NCBI RefSeq assembly: GCF_008642355.1
Contig: NZ_CP029193.1
Location: 4,364,001-4,428,000 of the forward strand
Direction: 5' to 3'
Source: Streptomyces venezuelae
Lineage (GTDB): Bacteria; Actinomycetota; Actinomycetes; Streptomycetales; Streptomycetaceae
Length of the DNA stretch: 64,000 nucleotides
The notes beneath the pieces were generated by a model. The model searched no databases, was not told the DNA's origin, and saw only the letters and a list, made by a program, of their open reading frames with translations. The translations under genes and the position numbers were made by a program. Numbering within the stretch: the first letter of the stretch is position 1; each line of letters starts with the position of its first letter. Below, piece by piece: positions 7,397-15,517 of this stretch.

Positions 7397-7710
7397 CAGA
7401 CTTCCTTTCGAGGAACGGGTGCACGCGGGCACGGGTGTGTCGCGCGCAGACCCAAGCTGGACCGGATCTGCGGCGTCCGCTCGCGGCCGGACCATCCGTG
7501 CCAGGTCCGCACGTGTGAACGACAACGGGCGCGTGCGGCCGTGACCTGGGGTGACGCGGGTGATGACGTGCTGTGGGACAAGTAGTCCGGGCGGGTGGCC
7601 GCCGGCCGCGGCCGGGCGTCCCCACGCGTACACGGCACGGAAGATGAGCTTCCCGAGTGAGGGCGGCGGCGAACCCGTGACCTTCGCGCGGTCCGACAGG
7701 TTTTGAGGAC
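7397..7710. other. Divergent intergenic region
   Basis: No gene is seen. It separates the SHS member 3 gene from the small exported protein to the right and must hold both promoters. No clear operator or hairpin is visible. The right-hand gene has GAGGA just before its ATG. Confidence 0.45.
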
Positions 7711-7998
7711 ATGACATCAGCACGACGACTCATCGCCGCCGTCTCGCTGGCCGCCGGAGCGGCGGCCCTGGCCGCGCCGGCCGCGCAGGCGGCCGCTCCC
7801 GTCCCCGCCTCCGACGACGGCAAGATCTCGCTGCTCAGCACAGTCGACGGCATCGCGACGGCCGGCATGCCCGAGGAGCAGCGCGCCCAGATGCCGAGGC
7901 TCGCGAACCAGCTCGCCGGCCTCAACCGGCTGAACGACCTGAGCCAGCTGCACCAGCTCACGGACCAGGTGGCCCCCGTCACGAACCTGGTGCAGTGA
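7711..7998 (+). CDS. Small secreted protein, unknown function
   Basis: 95 residues; GAGGAC precedes the ATG. Signal peptide MTSARRLIAAVSLAAGAAALAAPAAQA, then about 68 residues with a Leu/Gln/Asn-rich amphipathic helical pattern (LANQLAGLNRLNDLSQLHQLTDQ) and no cysteine. No family is recognised. It is convergent with the M23 peptidase gene, with only 15 bases between the stops. Confidence 0.72.
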   Translation: MTSARRLIAAVSLAAGAAALAAPAAQAAAPVPASDDGKISLLSTVDGIATAGMPEEQRAQMPRLANQLAGLNRLNDLSQLHQLTDQVAPVTNLVQ

Positions 7999-8013
7999 CG
8001 TCGTCCGTCACCG

Positions 8014-8700
8014 TCACAGGAGCCGCACTCCGCGCCTGGCCAGGTAACTCACCGGATTGATGTCCGATCCGTACTCGCGGCGGGCCCGCACCTCCAGATG
8101 GAGGTGCGGGCCCGTGGCACGTCCGGTGGCGCCGCTCCTGCCGAGGAGAGCACCGGCGCCGATCCTCGCGCCCTCACGGACCGCGATGCTCGACAGGTGC
8201 GCCACGAGGGCGTAGTGCCCGTCCGGCATCCGCACCGTCACGGCGTTGCCGTACGCACCCGACCACCGCGCCACGAGCACGACGCCGGAGCCCACGGCGT
8301 AGACGGGCGTCCCGCGAGGAACGCCCAGGTCGATGCCCGTGTGGTGTCCGGCCAGCCAGTCGCCGCGGATGCCGTAGCGCGCGGTGACCCTGAACCCGCG
8401 GCGCAGCGGCAGCGCGTACTGCTGCGGGGGTCCTTCCCGTGGGCCCCGCGTCTCCTCCGTGCCGAGACGGTCGTCCGCCGCCGCCAGTGCGGCCTCGAAC
8501 TCGGGGTCGTACTCACCGGCACAGACGTGGTCGGACGCGCCCGGCATGTCCCACTCGTCCGGCGGCCCGCCGTCCGATCTGGCCGTCGCGCGCGTCGCCG
8601 TCAGCGGCACCGCCCCTCCGACCAGCAGCCCCACGGCCGCGCCCAGAGCACGGCGCCGGGTGGTGGCTGCTTCCACCGGGTTCGCTATGTCGTCGTTCAT
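8014..8700 (-). CDS. Exported M23 family peptidase (LytM-type)
   Basis: 228 residues. The N-terminus TTRRRALGAAVGLLVGGAVPLTA looks like a twin-arginine signal. The C-terminal 115 residues are an M23 domain. HHTGIDLGVPRGTPVYAVGSGVV holds the first zinc ligands (H-x3-D), and GPHLHLEVR supplies the last histidine. Such enzymes cut peptide cross-links in peptidoglycan. No LysM or other wall-binding domain is present; the linker is acidic. The start is uncertain: MNDDIAN has only a weak GACGGAC upstream, and an ATG 24 codons earlier exists but adds sequence without a signal character. Confidence 0.88.
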   Translation of the reverse strand: MNDDIANPVEAATTRRRALGAAVGLLVGGAVPLTATRATARSDGGPPDEWDMPGASDHVCAGEYDPEFEAALAAADDRLGTEETRGPREGPPQQYALPLRRGFRVTARYGIRGDWLAGHHTGIDLGVPRGTPVYAVGSGVVLVARWSGAYGNAVTVRMPDGHYALVAHLSSIAVREGARIGAGALLGRSGATGRATGPHLHLEVRARREYGSDINPVSYLARRGVRLL

Positions 8701-8780
8701 GTCCGTCAGCACAGTGGTGCGGGGCCCTGATCGCATCTCGGGGTGCGCCGCCTGGCGTACGTCCGGCAGCACGTCGCCCC

Positions 8781-9203
8781 CTACGCGGGTGGGGACACGC
8801 CCTCGTCCGAACTCCGGTCCGCGGGCGGCGGCCAGTGCGGCCGGGCGGGCTCAGGCAGGGAGCGCAGGGCCTGACCGACCGAGGTGTGCGACGAGAACAG
8901 GGCCGTGCTGCCGCTGTGTTCGAGCAGCGCGGCGAGGCGGCGGCCCACGCCCGCGAGCATCAGGGCGCCGGCTCTGCGCCGCAGGAGCCAGTGCAGGGCG
9001 AGCAGGCAGTTCAGACCACGCGAGTCGCAGAACGTCAGGGCGGTCACGTCGAGGATGATGTGGCTCCGGCCCGCGTCGACCGGGACGGCCAGCGTGTCCA
9101 TGAAGAACTTCTCGGACGCCCGGTCGAGTTCGCCGCTGAGCCGCAGCACGGCGCAGACGTCGGAGTGCGCGAGGCCCGCGATGGACAGACGGTGCGGCGA
9201 CAT
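8781..9203 (-). CDS. STAS-domain protein, anti-sigma factor antagonist type
   Basis: 140 residues. A STAS domain spans about residues 10-115: LRLSGELDRASEKFF, then HIILDVTALTFCDSRGLNCLLAL. The Ser in DSRGL is the residue that anti-sigma kinases phosphorylate in SpoIIAA/RsbV proteins. The domain is followed by a Pro/Arg-rich tail of about 25 residues. No anti-sigma factor or sigma factor gene is adjacent, so the partner must be elsewhere. An orphan of this type could connect to the BldG-like network, but that is inference. Confidence 0.85.
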   Translation of the reverse strand: MSPHRLSIAGLAHSDVCAVLRLSGELDRASEKFFMDTLAVPVDAGRSHIILDVTALTFCDSRGLNCLLALHWLLRRRAGALMLAGVGRRLAALLEHSGSTALFSSHTSVGQALRSLPEPARPHWPPPADRSSDEGVSPPA

Positions 9204-9488
9204 ACCCCTCACACCTCCGGGGCCGACAGCGGGTGCGGAACCGACCGTGACCGACCAGGACCGAACCGGATCGGACGATCTGCTCTCTGCGGGTATACAG
9301 GATCGGCGGAGAGACGTCAGCCCACCGGACGCGTCACGGCCGAGACCCGTACCCGTACGGCCACCGGACCGCTCCGGTCGGCGCGGTCCCATCTGCTGAA
9401 CTCGCGCCGGTCCCGCAGCGTGGCGCACTCCGCACGTACCGACCTCCCTTACGTTGAGGCTCCTCCCGAAGATCACACAGGAGCCCGC

Positions 9489-10709
9489 GTGAAGATCGAT
9501 TGTGTCGGTGGAGGGCCCGCCTCCTTGTACTTGGCCGTCCTCGCCAAACTCCGGGAACCGGCTCACGAGGTCACGGTCCACGAGCGGCACGCGGAAGGCA
9601 CCAGTTACGGCTGGGGCGTGACGTACTGGCCAGACCTCCTGGCGGACCTGCATGCCCACGACCCCGAGTCGGCCCGCCTCATCGAGGAGCAGTCGGTGTG
9701 CTGGCGGGGCGGGTTCGCGTACGTCGGCGACCGCACCACCGCGCACGACGGCGACCCCGGCCACGCCATCGGCCGCCACCGGCTGCGTACGATCCTCGCC
9801 GACCGGGCCCGCTCCCTGGGCGTGCGCCTGGAGTTCGGCAGGGAGATCGGCGGTCGCGCGGACCTGCCCGACGCGGACCTCGTCGTCGCGGGCGACGGGG
9901 CGCACAGCGGGCTCCGCACGGAACACGCGGCGGAGTTCGGCACCCGCGTGACCACTGGTGCCAACCGCTTCATCTGGCTCGGCACCACCCGGGTCTTCAC
10001 GGCGTTCACCTTCGCCTTCGTCGAGACCGGGCACGGCTGGATCTGGTGCTACGCGTACGGCTTCAGCGACGAGCACAGCACCTGCGTCGTGGAGTGCTCC
10101 GCCACCACCTGGTCGGCCCTCGGCTTCGACCGGCTCGGCCACGCGGAGGCCCTGCGCCTGCTGGAGGAGCTCTTCTCGGACCTGCTCGAAGGCCATGAGC
10201 TCCTCGGCCGCAAGGACATCGAGAGCCACGCCCAGTGGCAGGCCTTCCCGACCGTCACGAACGCGGCCTGGTCACACGGCAACCTCGCGCTCATCGGCGA
10301 CGCCGCCCACACCACGCACTACTCCATCGGGGCCGGCACCACCCTCGCGCTGCGCGACGCGATGAGCCTGGCCCGCGCGGTGGGCTCCGTCGCCGGACCG
10401 CGGGAGCTGCCCGCCGCCCTCGCCGCGTACGAGCAGGAGCGCAGGCGGGCCCTGCTCCCGGTGCAGAGCGCCGCACGGCACAGCGCCCAGTGGTACGAGA
10501 ACCTGCCGCGCTACATGGCCCTGGCGCCGCACCAGATGTTCGCCCTGCTCGGCCAGCGCCACTCGCCTCTGCTGCCCTACGTGCCGCCGCAGCTGTACTT
10601 CCACGTCGACCAGGCCCTCGGCCGCCTCCAGCCCCTGCGCCGGCTGAAGCAGAGCCTCGGCCCCCGCCTCGCCCGCACCCTGCAGAGCCGCCGCACACCC
10701 GGCCGCTAG
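9489..10709 (+). CDS. FAD-dependent monooxygenase (aromatic hydroxylase family)
   Basis: 406 residues, GTG start. Rossmann FAD motif at the very N-terminus (DCVGGGPASLYLAVLAKLREPAHEVTVHER), a DG-type motif (ADLVVAGDGAHSGLR) near residue 140 and the GD motif LIGDAAHTTHYSIGAGTTLALRDA near residue 275. The spacing and the SIGAGT form resemble the N-terminal domain of anthraniloyl-CoA or salicylyl-CoA hydroxylases and VioD, rather than the UbiH branch. It likely hydroxylates an aromatic substrate. It stands alone, with no biosynthetic genes beside it, and its stop overlaps the convergent downstream gene by four bases. Confidence 0.88.
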   Translation: MKIDCVGGGPASLYLAVLAKLREPAHEVTVHERHAEGTSYGWGVTYWPDLLADLHAHDPESARLIEEQSVCWRGGFAYVGDRTTAHDGDPGHAIGRHRLRTILADRARSLGVRLEFGREIGGRADLPDADLVVAGDGAHSGLRTEHAAEFGTRVTTGANRFIWLGTTRVFTAFTFAFVETGHGWIWCYAYGFSDEHSTCVVECSATTWSALGFDRLGHAEALRLLEELFSDLLEGHELLGRKDIESHAQWQAFPTVTNAAWSHGNLALIGDAAHTTHYSIGAGTTLALRDAMSLARAVGSVAGPRELPAALAAYEQERRRALLPVQSAARHSAQWYENLPRYMALAPHQMFALLGQRHSPLLPYVPPQLYFHVDQALGRLQPLRRLKQSLGPRLARTLQSRRTPGR

Positions 10710-11020
10710 ACGGAGTGCTGGTCGCGGGCCAGTCGGGTGAGTGTGCGGACCAGGCCGTCCGGCGGGAGGCGACCGTCCGCGTGCAGGATCACCTCACTCG
10801 CCGGACCGAGCCCGCGCGCCCGGTGGACGACCGCGTCCGCGTCCCCGGAGGGGGTGCTCACGTCGATGACCAGCGCGTCCGGCAGCAGCACCCGGGCGCG
10901 GGCAAGGGCCAGGGAGCTGTCATGGGTGTGGGAGAGGACGCACACCTCGGGGATGCTCTCGATCCGGGAGATCAGCTCCGTCGCCCGCTCCCGCCCGACC
11001 AGCACCAGCACGGTCAGCAC
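10706..11020 (-). CDS. Small receiver-like (response-regulator fold) protein
   Basis: About 104 residues. The pattern VLTVLVLVGRERATELISRI...VCVLSHTHDSSLALARARVLLPDALVIDVSTPSGDADAVV fits a CheY-like fold, with Asp in ALVIDVSTPSG at the phosphoacceptor strand. The usual acidic pair near the N-terminus is missing, so phosphorylation is doubtful. No output domain is present. I chose a GTG start with GGAGGAAAATGGAGG upstream; a GTG 14 codons earlier has no ribosome binding site. It overlaps the convergent monooxygenase gene by four bases. Confidence 0.62.
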   Translation of the reverse strand: MLTVLVLVGRERATELISRIESIPEVCVLSHTHDSSLALARARVLLPDALVIDVSTPSGDADAVVHRARGLGPASEVILHADGRLPPDGLVRTLTRLARDQHSV

Positions 11021-11066
11021 GCCTCCATTTTCCTCCGGCCCGCCGTCCGTGTCCTGAGGCACGGAA

Positions 11067-11110
11067 GAGCACCGGCGCGGACGGTGTCGCGTCCGCCCGC
11101 GCCGGTGCTC
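11067..11110 (-). terminator. Terminator downstream of small secreted protein gene
   Basis: GAGCACCGGCGCGG and CCGCGCCGGTGCTC form a perfect 14-base-pair outer stem with a GC-rich 16-base loop, just past the stop of the gene to its right. Confidence 0.78.
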
Positions 11111-11121
11111 CGCGACAGACC

Positions 11122-11376
11122 TCAGCCGTGGACGGACCGCGAGCTGTTCCGCATGGACTTCATGCCGGTCTCGACCACCGTCAGACCGGTCTTGCCCGCG
11201 TCCAGCATGTCCCGGCCCGTCTCGGTCGGGTTCATCAGGGTCTCGCCGACGACACGGCCCACGGTGCGGGTGCCGTCACCGGCGACGGGGTCGGCCTGGG
11301 CGGGAGCGGCGGCGGCGACGGAGGCGGCGGCCGCCGTCAGGGTCAGGGCGGTGAGCATGCGCTTCGAGGTGTTCAT
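11122..11376 (-). CDS. Small secreted protein, unknown function
   Basis: 84 residues; GAGAGACC precedes the ATG. Signal peptide MNTSKRMLTALTLTAAAASVAAAAPAQAD, then about 55 charged residues (GRVVGETLMNPTETGRDMLDAGKTGLTVVETGMKSMRNSSRSVHG) with an amphipathic helical look and no cysteine. I do not recognise a family. Like its neighbours it is likely monocistronic, with its own terminator. Confidence 0.72.
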   Translation of the reverse strand: MNTSKRMLTALTLTAAAASVAAAAPAQADPVAGDGTRTVGRVVGETLMNPTETGRDMLDAGKTGLTVVETGMKSMRNSSRSVHG

Positions 11377-11468
11377 GGTCTCTCAAACGGCGCTGAGGGC
11401 GGGAAGGTGCGCCCGACATCGTCAGCAACCCGGGCAATTCCACCGTCCGAGCGACCCGCGTACGTCCG

Positions 11469-11960
11469 TCAGAAGTGCAGCATCGACATCAGCTCGGGGC
11501 TGCGCATGCCGGTCGACATCTCGGGGAGCCGCTGTCCCGGCCGCATCCAGCCCGCGCGTTCGGCGGCCGTGACCGCCGCCGCCTCGGCCTCGTCCGCCGC
11601 GGCGTTCAGGGTTTCGTCCGCGCCGAGCCCCTCCCGCCCGGCCGCGGCCGACGCGGCCCGCGACGCCCCGAGCGCGGCACGGCAGGCGGCGACGGCGAGG
11701 TCGCTGTCGCCGTCGTGCTGCTGCCCCATCTGCGCGGCCTGCGCCGCGGCCGCCGCCGCGTTGCGCGCGCAGCGCGAGTCCGCCGCCGGGTCCGGGGCGG
11801 ACTCCGAGAGGACGGCGAGGGCCTGGAGGGACACGCGGGCGGCGTGCGCGGCCTTCCACACGACGTGCTCCGGCGCCTCGTGCCGCTCGACGTGGTGGCA
11901 GACCGAGGCGGCGCGGAGGGCCGCGCTCCTGGCACGTGCGGCGTGGCTGCGTTCCGTCAT
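11469..11960 (-). CDS. Alanine-rich helical protein, unknown function
   Basis: 163 residues, ATG after GGAGACGGCC. About one third alanine, strongly helical, no signal peptide or membrane segment. Two His and two Cys (CHHVERHEAPEHV, SRCARN, AACRAAL) occur in the N-terminal two thirds. The alternation of charged and alanine blocks suggests a helical bundle or coiled coil. No family recognised. The good start and consistent codon bias support it as a real gene. Confidence 0.62.
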   Translation of the reverse strand: MTERSHAARARSAALRAASVCHHVERHEAPEHVVWKAAHAARVSLQALAVLSESAPDPAADSRCARNAAAAAAQAAQMGQQHDGDSDLAVAACRAALGASRAASAAAGREGLGADETLNAAADEAEAAAVTAAERAGWMRPGQRLPEMSTGMRSPELMSMLHF

Positions 11961-12059
11961 GGCCGTCTCCCTGTCCGTCGGCGGATCGTGCCGGATGTGC
12001 GGCAGGGTGACAGGTCGGGCCTCAACTGGCCATACGTACGCCCGTAGTGAGGAGGAACC

Positions 12060-12590
12060 TCAGGTCCGTTCCACGGGCGGGAGCAGCAGGTCCCTCTCCG
12101 GGTGCTTCTCGCCCATGACGCTCCCCTGGATGCCGAGGTCGCGTCGCGCCGCCTCGTGGAAGTCGTTGATGGCGCGGAACGCGGCGCGGTTCCGGTCGCG
12201 CCACTCGGCCAGGGTCCCGGTGATCCGGCCCGTGGCCTGCCAGTCGATCTCGGCGATCAGGGCGTTGAGGTCGTGACCTGCCTCGATGGCGTCGTCGCCG
12301 CCGAGGAGCATGACGCGTTCGAAGGCGCTGCCCCAGGTGCGGCCCGCGTCGGCGAGGTCGGCGCGGAGTTCCTGCTCCGACCATTCGGTGTGGCGCCCGT
12401 GCTCCCGGAACTCGTAGAGGCGGACGGCGTGGGCGACCCGTGCCTTGGCCGCGTCGACGTAGGCGCCGTACGCCTCCACCTTCCTGTCGTCCCAGCGGGT
12501 CAGGAGCTGGTGCCGGTTGCGGGAGCGTTCCATCAGGTAGTTGGTCGCGTGCGTCGACAGCGCGCCGAGCAGGACGGCCCCCACGGTCAC
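12060..12590 (-). CDS. Membrane-anchored cytosolic protein, unknown function
   Basis: About 176 residues. I chose a GTG with GGAG eight bases upstream; the longer frame needs a TTG. The N-terminus VTVGAVLLGALSTHATNYLMERSRNRHQ is a short membrane anchor followed at once by basic residues, so the remainder should face the cytoplasm. The body is helical and charged (RWDDRKVEAYGAYVDAAKARVAHAVRLYEF...). This layout is common in Streptomyces proteins of unknown function. It sits downstream of and in the same direction as the DoxX gene, 91 bases away. Confidence 0.65.
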   Translation of the reverse strand: MTVGAVLLGALSTHATNYLMERSRNRHQLLTRWDDRKVEAYGAYVDAAKARVAHAVRLYEFREHGRHTEWSEQELRADLADAGRTWGSAFERVMLLGGDDAIEAGHDLNALIAEIDWQATGRITGTLAEWRDRNRAAFRAINDFHEAARRDLGIQGSVMGEKHPERDLLLPPVERT

Positions 12591-12681
12591 GAGTTGCTCT
12601 CCGGTACCCAACCCGCCCCCAGCCGTGCCCTCTTGAGATGACCGGACGATCTTACGAGAGCGGGCCGGGTCGTGCTCGTGT

Positions 12682-13131
12682 TCAGACGAACATCCCCAGC
12701 GCGTCGTCCAGTGACCATGTCTGCCAGCTCATCGCGAAGAAGGCGACGAACGAGGCGAGGGCCATCATGAGGTTCTGCCCCTGCTCGGCCCAGTCGTGGA
12801 TCATCAGGACGAGGTAGACGAGGTTGAGGACGAATCCGCAGACCAGGGCGACGGGGGTGAGGAAGCCGACGATCAGGCCGAGGCCCAGGGCCAGTTCGGC
12901 GTAGGCGACGACGTACGCCATCACGCGCGGCCGCGGCTTGACCACCACGTTGAAGCCCTCGCGCACCGCGGACCACCGGTGTTTCTCGGCGATGCCCGCG
13001 GCCCACCCGATGCCGCCCCCGCCGAACCACGTCTTCTTGTCCTTGTGGCGCCAGCTCTCCAGCCACCACAGGCCGATCCCGATCCGGAGTACGGCCACCC
13101 ACTCGGCTCCGCCGAGCCAGATCGTCTGCAT
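12682..13131 (-). CDS. DoxX family membrane protein
   Basis: 149 residues, four membrane segments, ATG after GGGAGG. The order of a glycine-rich loop (KTWFGGGGIGWA), a conserved helix (YVVAYAELALGLGLIVGFLTPVALVCGFVLNLVYLVLMIHDWAEQGQNLMMALASFVAFF) and the C-terminal segment fits the DoxX/DoxD group. DoxX proteins are linked to quinone or thiol redox functions, but the exact role here is unknown. It is transcribed divergently from the amidohydrolase gene across a short region with two similar palindromes, so both may answer to one regulator. Confidence 0.8.
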   Translation of the reverse strand: MQTIWLGGAEWVAVLRIGIGLWWLESWRHKDKKTWFGGGGIGWAAGIAEKHRWSAVREGFNVVVKPRPRVMAYVVAYAELALGLGLIVGFLTPVALVCGFVLNLVYLVLMIHDWAEQGQNLMMALASFVAFFAMSWQTWSLDDALGMFV

Positions 13132-13151
13132 CGCGCGACCTCCCTACGAAC

Positions 13152-13166
13152 CTGACGGGGCGTCAG
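13152..13166. promoter_or_regulatory. Palindrome CTGACG-GGG-CGTCAG, candidate operator
   Basis: A perfect palindrome 21 bases upstream of the DoxX start. It shares its arms with the second palindrome at 13260-13278, which points to one dimeric regulator, possibly of the TetR type, acting on both divergent genes. Confidence 0.6.
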
Positions 13167-13216
13167 TTCAGCGGATCGGGGCGTGACGCGCAAGGGGCCG
13201 AGTTGCAGGCGGACGC

Positions 13217-13243
13217 TTGCCGCCGGCGGAGTGAGCCCATAAT
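13217..13243 (+). promoter_or_regulatory. Possible promoter for amidohydrolase
   Basis: TTGCCG at 13217-13222 and CATAAT at 13238-13243 resemble -35 and -10 boxes, with a 15-base spacer that is shorter than ideal. The second palindrome would lie just downstream, where a repressor would block the start of transcription. Confidence 0.35.
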
Positions 13244-13259
13244 CTCGATCCGACGCCAA

Positions 13260-13278
13260 ATCTGATGGATCGTCAGAT
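13260..13278. promoter_or_regulatory. Palindrome TCTGATG-GAT-CGTCAGA, candidate operator
   Basis: Outer arms ATCTGA and TCAGAT are perfect; the inner bases match the CTGACG-N3-CGTCAG form at 13152-13166 with one change. It ends 17 bases before the amidohydrolase start. Confidence 0.6.
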
Positions 13279-13295
13279 CAGTAGGGGGCACAACA

Positions 13296-14519
13296 GTGGT
13301 CAGCAGCGAGGACGGCACCAAGGAACTCCCCCGGGTCATCAGCGTGGACGACCACGTGATCGAGCCCGCGCACCTCTTCGAGACATGGCTCCCCGCCAAG
13401 TACCGCGACCGGGGCCCCAAGCCCTTCACCGCGGGCATCGGCGAGCTGGAGTACGTCGGCGGCAAGTACCGGTTCACGACCGACCCGGCGGGACAGATCA
13501 CCGACTGGTGGGAGTACGAGGGCAGCATCTTCCCGTACAAGCGGATCATCGCCGCCGTCGGCTTCTCGCGCGACGAGATGACGCTGGACGGCATCACCCG
13601 CGAACAGATGCGCAAGGGCTGCTGGGACCCCAAGGCCCGGCTCGCGGACATGGACCTCAACCACGTCGAGGCGTCCCTCTGCTTCCCCACCTTTCCCCGC
13701 TTCTGCGGCCAGACGTTCTCCGAGGCCAAGGACAAGGAGGTCGGCCTCGCCTGCGTCCGCGCCTACAACGACTGGATGGTCGAGGAGTGGTGCGGCGACA
13801 GCGGTGGGCGGCTGATCCCGCTCTGCCTGATCCCGCTCTGGGACGTGGGCCTCGCCGTCGCCGAGATCGAACGCAACGCCGCACGCGGGGTGCGGGCCGT
13901 CACCTTCAGCGAGATCCCGACGTACCTGGGCCTGCCGTCGATCCACTCCGGGTACTGGGACCCGTTCTTCGCGGCCTGCGAGGAGACCGGGACCGTCGTG
14001 AACATGCACATCGGCTCGTCGTCGCAGATGCCGGCCGCCTCCCCGGACGCGCCGCCCGCGGTCCAGGCCTCCCTCTCCTTCAACAACGCGATGGCGTCGA
14101 TGATGGACTTCCTCTTCAGCGGCGTCCTGGTGAAGTTCCCGCGGCTCAAACTCGCCTACAGCGAGGGCCAGATGGGCTGGATCCCCTACGCCCTGGAGCG
14201 CGCCGACGACGTGTGGGAGGAGCACCGGGCGTGGGGCGGCGTGAAGGACCTGATCCCGGAGCCCCCGTCGACGTACTACTACCGGCAGATCTTCTGCTGC
14301 TTCTTCCGCGACAAGCACGGCATCGAGGCGATCGAGACCGTCGGCGTCGACAACGCCACGTTCGAGACGGACTACCCCCACGTCGACTCCACGTGGCCGC
14401 ACACCAAGGAGGTCGCCGCCGAGCACGTCGGCCATCTTCCGGAGGAGACCGCGTACAAGCTGCTGCGCGGCAACGCGATCCGCATGCTGGACCTGCCGTT
14501 CGACCGGGCCGGGCGGTAG
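13296..14519 (+). CDS. Amidohydrolase family metal-dependent hydrolase (ACMSD-like)
   Basis: 407 residues, GTG start after GTAGGGGG. The N-terminus VISVDDHVIEPAHLFETW carries the D-x-H type ligand pattern of the amidohydrolase-2 group. NMHIGSSS supplies a middle histidine, and ETDYPHVDSTWPHTKE holds the C-terminal aspartate. GNAIRMLDL is the usual ending. Relatives include aminocarboxymuconate-semialdehyde decarboxylase and aromatic decarboxylases. In actinobacteria such genes often occur with aromatic or steroid breakdown, but no such pathway is beside it. It is divergent from doxX, with matching palindromes between them. Confidence 0.86.
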   Translation: MVSSEDGTKELPRVISVDDHVIEPAHLFETWLPAKYRDRGPKPFTAGIGELEYVGGKYRFTTDPAGQITDWWEYEGSIFPYKRIIAAVGFSRDEMTLDGITREQMRKGCWDPKARLADMDLNHVEASLCFPTFPRFCGQTFSEAKDKEVGLACVRAYNDWMVEEWCGDSGGRLIPLCLIPLWDVGLAVAEIERNAARGVRAVTFSEIPTYLGLPSIHSGYWDPFFAACEETGTVVNMHIGSSSQMPAASPDAPPAVQASLSFNNAMASMMDFLFSGVLVKFPRLKLAYSEGQMGWIPYALERADDVWEEHRAWGGVKDLIPEPPSTYYYRQIFCCFFRDKHGIEAIETVGVDNATFETDYPHVDSTWPHTKEVAAEHVGHLPEETAYKLLRGNAIRMLDLPFDRAGR

Positions 14520-14577
14520 GGGGCGGGGGAGGGGCGGATACGGTTCATTCGACCGTGACGGAGAGGCAGGCAGTCGA

Positions 14578-15495
14578 ATGAGCACCCCCCTTTCGGAGAC
14601 GATGGTCACGCTCGGGCGGCGGTACGTGCGTGACGCCCCCGGCACCGTCGGCAAAGCGGCGCTCGCCGCCCGGTTCCTGAACGCGCACCTCCGCGAGAAC
14701 CCTCGCCGCCGCGTCGTCGCCGACCGGTACGGCCACCGCTTCGCCGTCGACACCCAGGACCTCATCCAGCGCTACGTGTACCTGTTCGGCGCCTGGGAGC
14801 CGCACATGACACGGTGGCTGCGCGGGTGCCTCGGGCCCGGGGACGTCTTCGTCGACGTCGGCGCGAACGTGGGGTACTTCGCCGTCCTGGGGGCCGGGCT
14901 CGTGGGCCCGGCGGGGCACGTCGTGGCGATCGAGGCCTCGCCCGCGTTCCACGAGCGGGTGCTGCTGCACGCCGAGCTGAACGGCTGCTCCAACGTCCGC
15001 GCGGTCAACGCCGCCGTCTCGGACGCGCACAAGCGGCTCACGTTCATCCTCGCCAGCTCGCACAACATGGGCGCGAACAGCATCGTTCCGTACGACGGAC
15101 CCGCCGAGTCCACCTTCGACGCGGACGCCGCACCGCTGCCCGAGCTCCTGGAGGCCGACGAGCTGGCCCGCGCGCGCGTGATCAAGATCGATGTGGAGGG
15201 CGCGGAGGGGGGCGTCGTCCGCGGCCTGGCCCCCGCGCTGGGCAGCCTCCGCGAGGACGTGGAGATCGCTGTGGAGGTGACGCCTGACCGCATGGAACAG
15301 CTCGGCGACTCGGTGGACGAGCTGATGAAGACGATGGGGGAGGCGGGCTTCCACGCGTACCGGCTGATCAACGAGTACGCCCCCGAGACCTACCCTCCGG
15401 CGATCCGGCACCCCGCGCCGCCGGTGCGGTGGCGGGAGCCGATCACCGAGGAGACGGAGCTGGTGTTCTCCAGGGTCGACGCGGAGACGCTGTGA
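14578..15495 (+). CDS. FkbM family S-adenosylmethionine methyltransferase
   Basis: 305 residues, ATG after GGAGAGGCAGG. DVFVDVGANVGYFAVLGAGLVG near residue 95 is the S-adenosylmethionine-binding motif I, followed by VVAIEASPAFHE (motif post I). VIKIDVEGAEGGVVRGL near residue 205 is the FkbM signature. FkbM enzymes O-methylate sugars or polyketides; the substrate here is unknown. It lies 58 bases after the amidohydrolase and converges on a glycosyltransferase gene, so a role in glycan modification is possible. Confidence 0.88.
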   Translation: MSTPLSETMVTLGRRYVRDAPGTVGKAALAARFLNAHLRENPRRRVVADRYGHRFAVDTQDLIQRYVYLFGAWEPHMTRWLRGCLGPGDVFVDVGANVGYFAVLGAGLVGPAGHVVAIEASPAFHERVLLHAELNGCSNVRAVNAAVSDAHKRLTFILASSHNMGANSIVPYDGPAESTFDADAAPLPELLEADELARARVIKIDVEGAEGGVVRGLAPALGSLREDVEIAVEVTPDRMEQLGDSVDELMKTMGEAGFHAYRLINEYAPETYPPAIRHPAPPVRWREPITEETELVFSRVDAETL

Positions 15496-15517
15496 GGCGT
15501 TCCTGGCCCGAGCGGAG

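Noticed and set aside
8701..8780. ydaO/c-di-AMP riboswitch upstream of the M23 peptidase
   Set aside because: Such riboswitches often precede Streptomyces wall hydrolases, but the gap is too short and lacks the conserved core.
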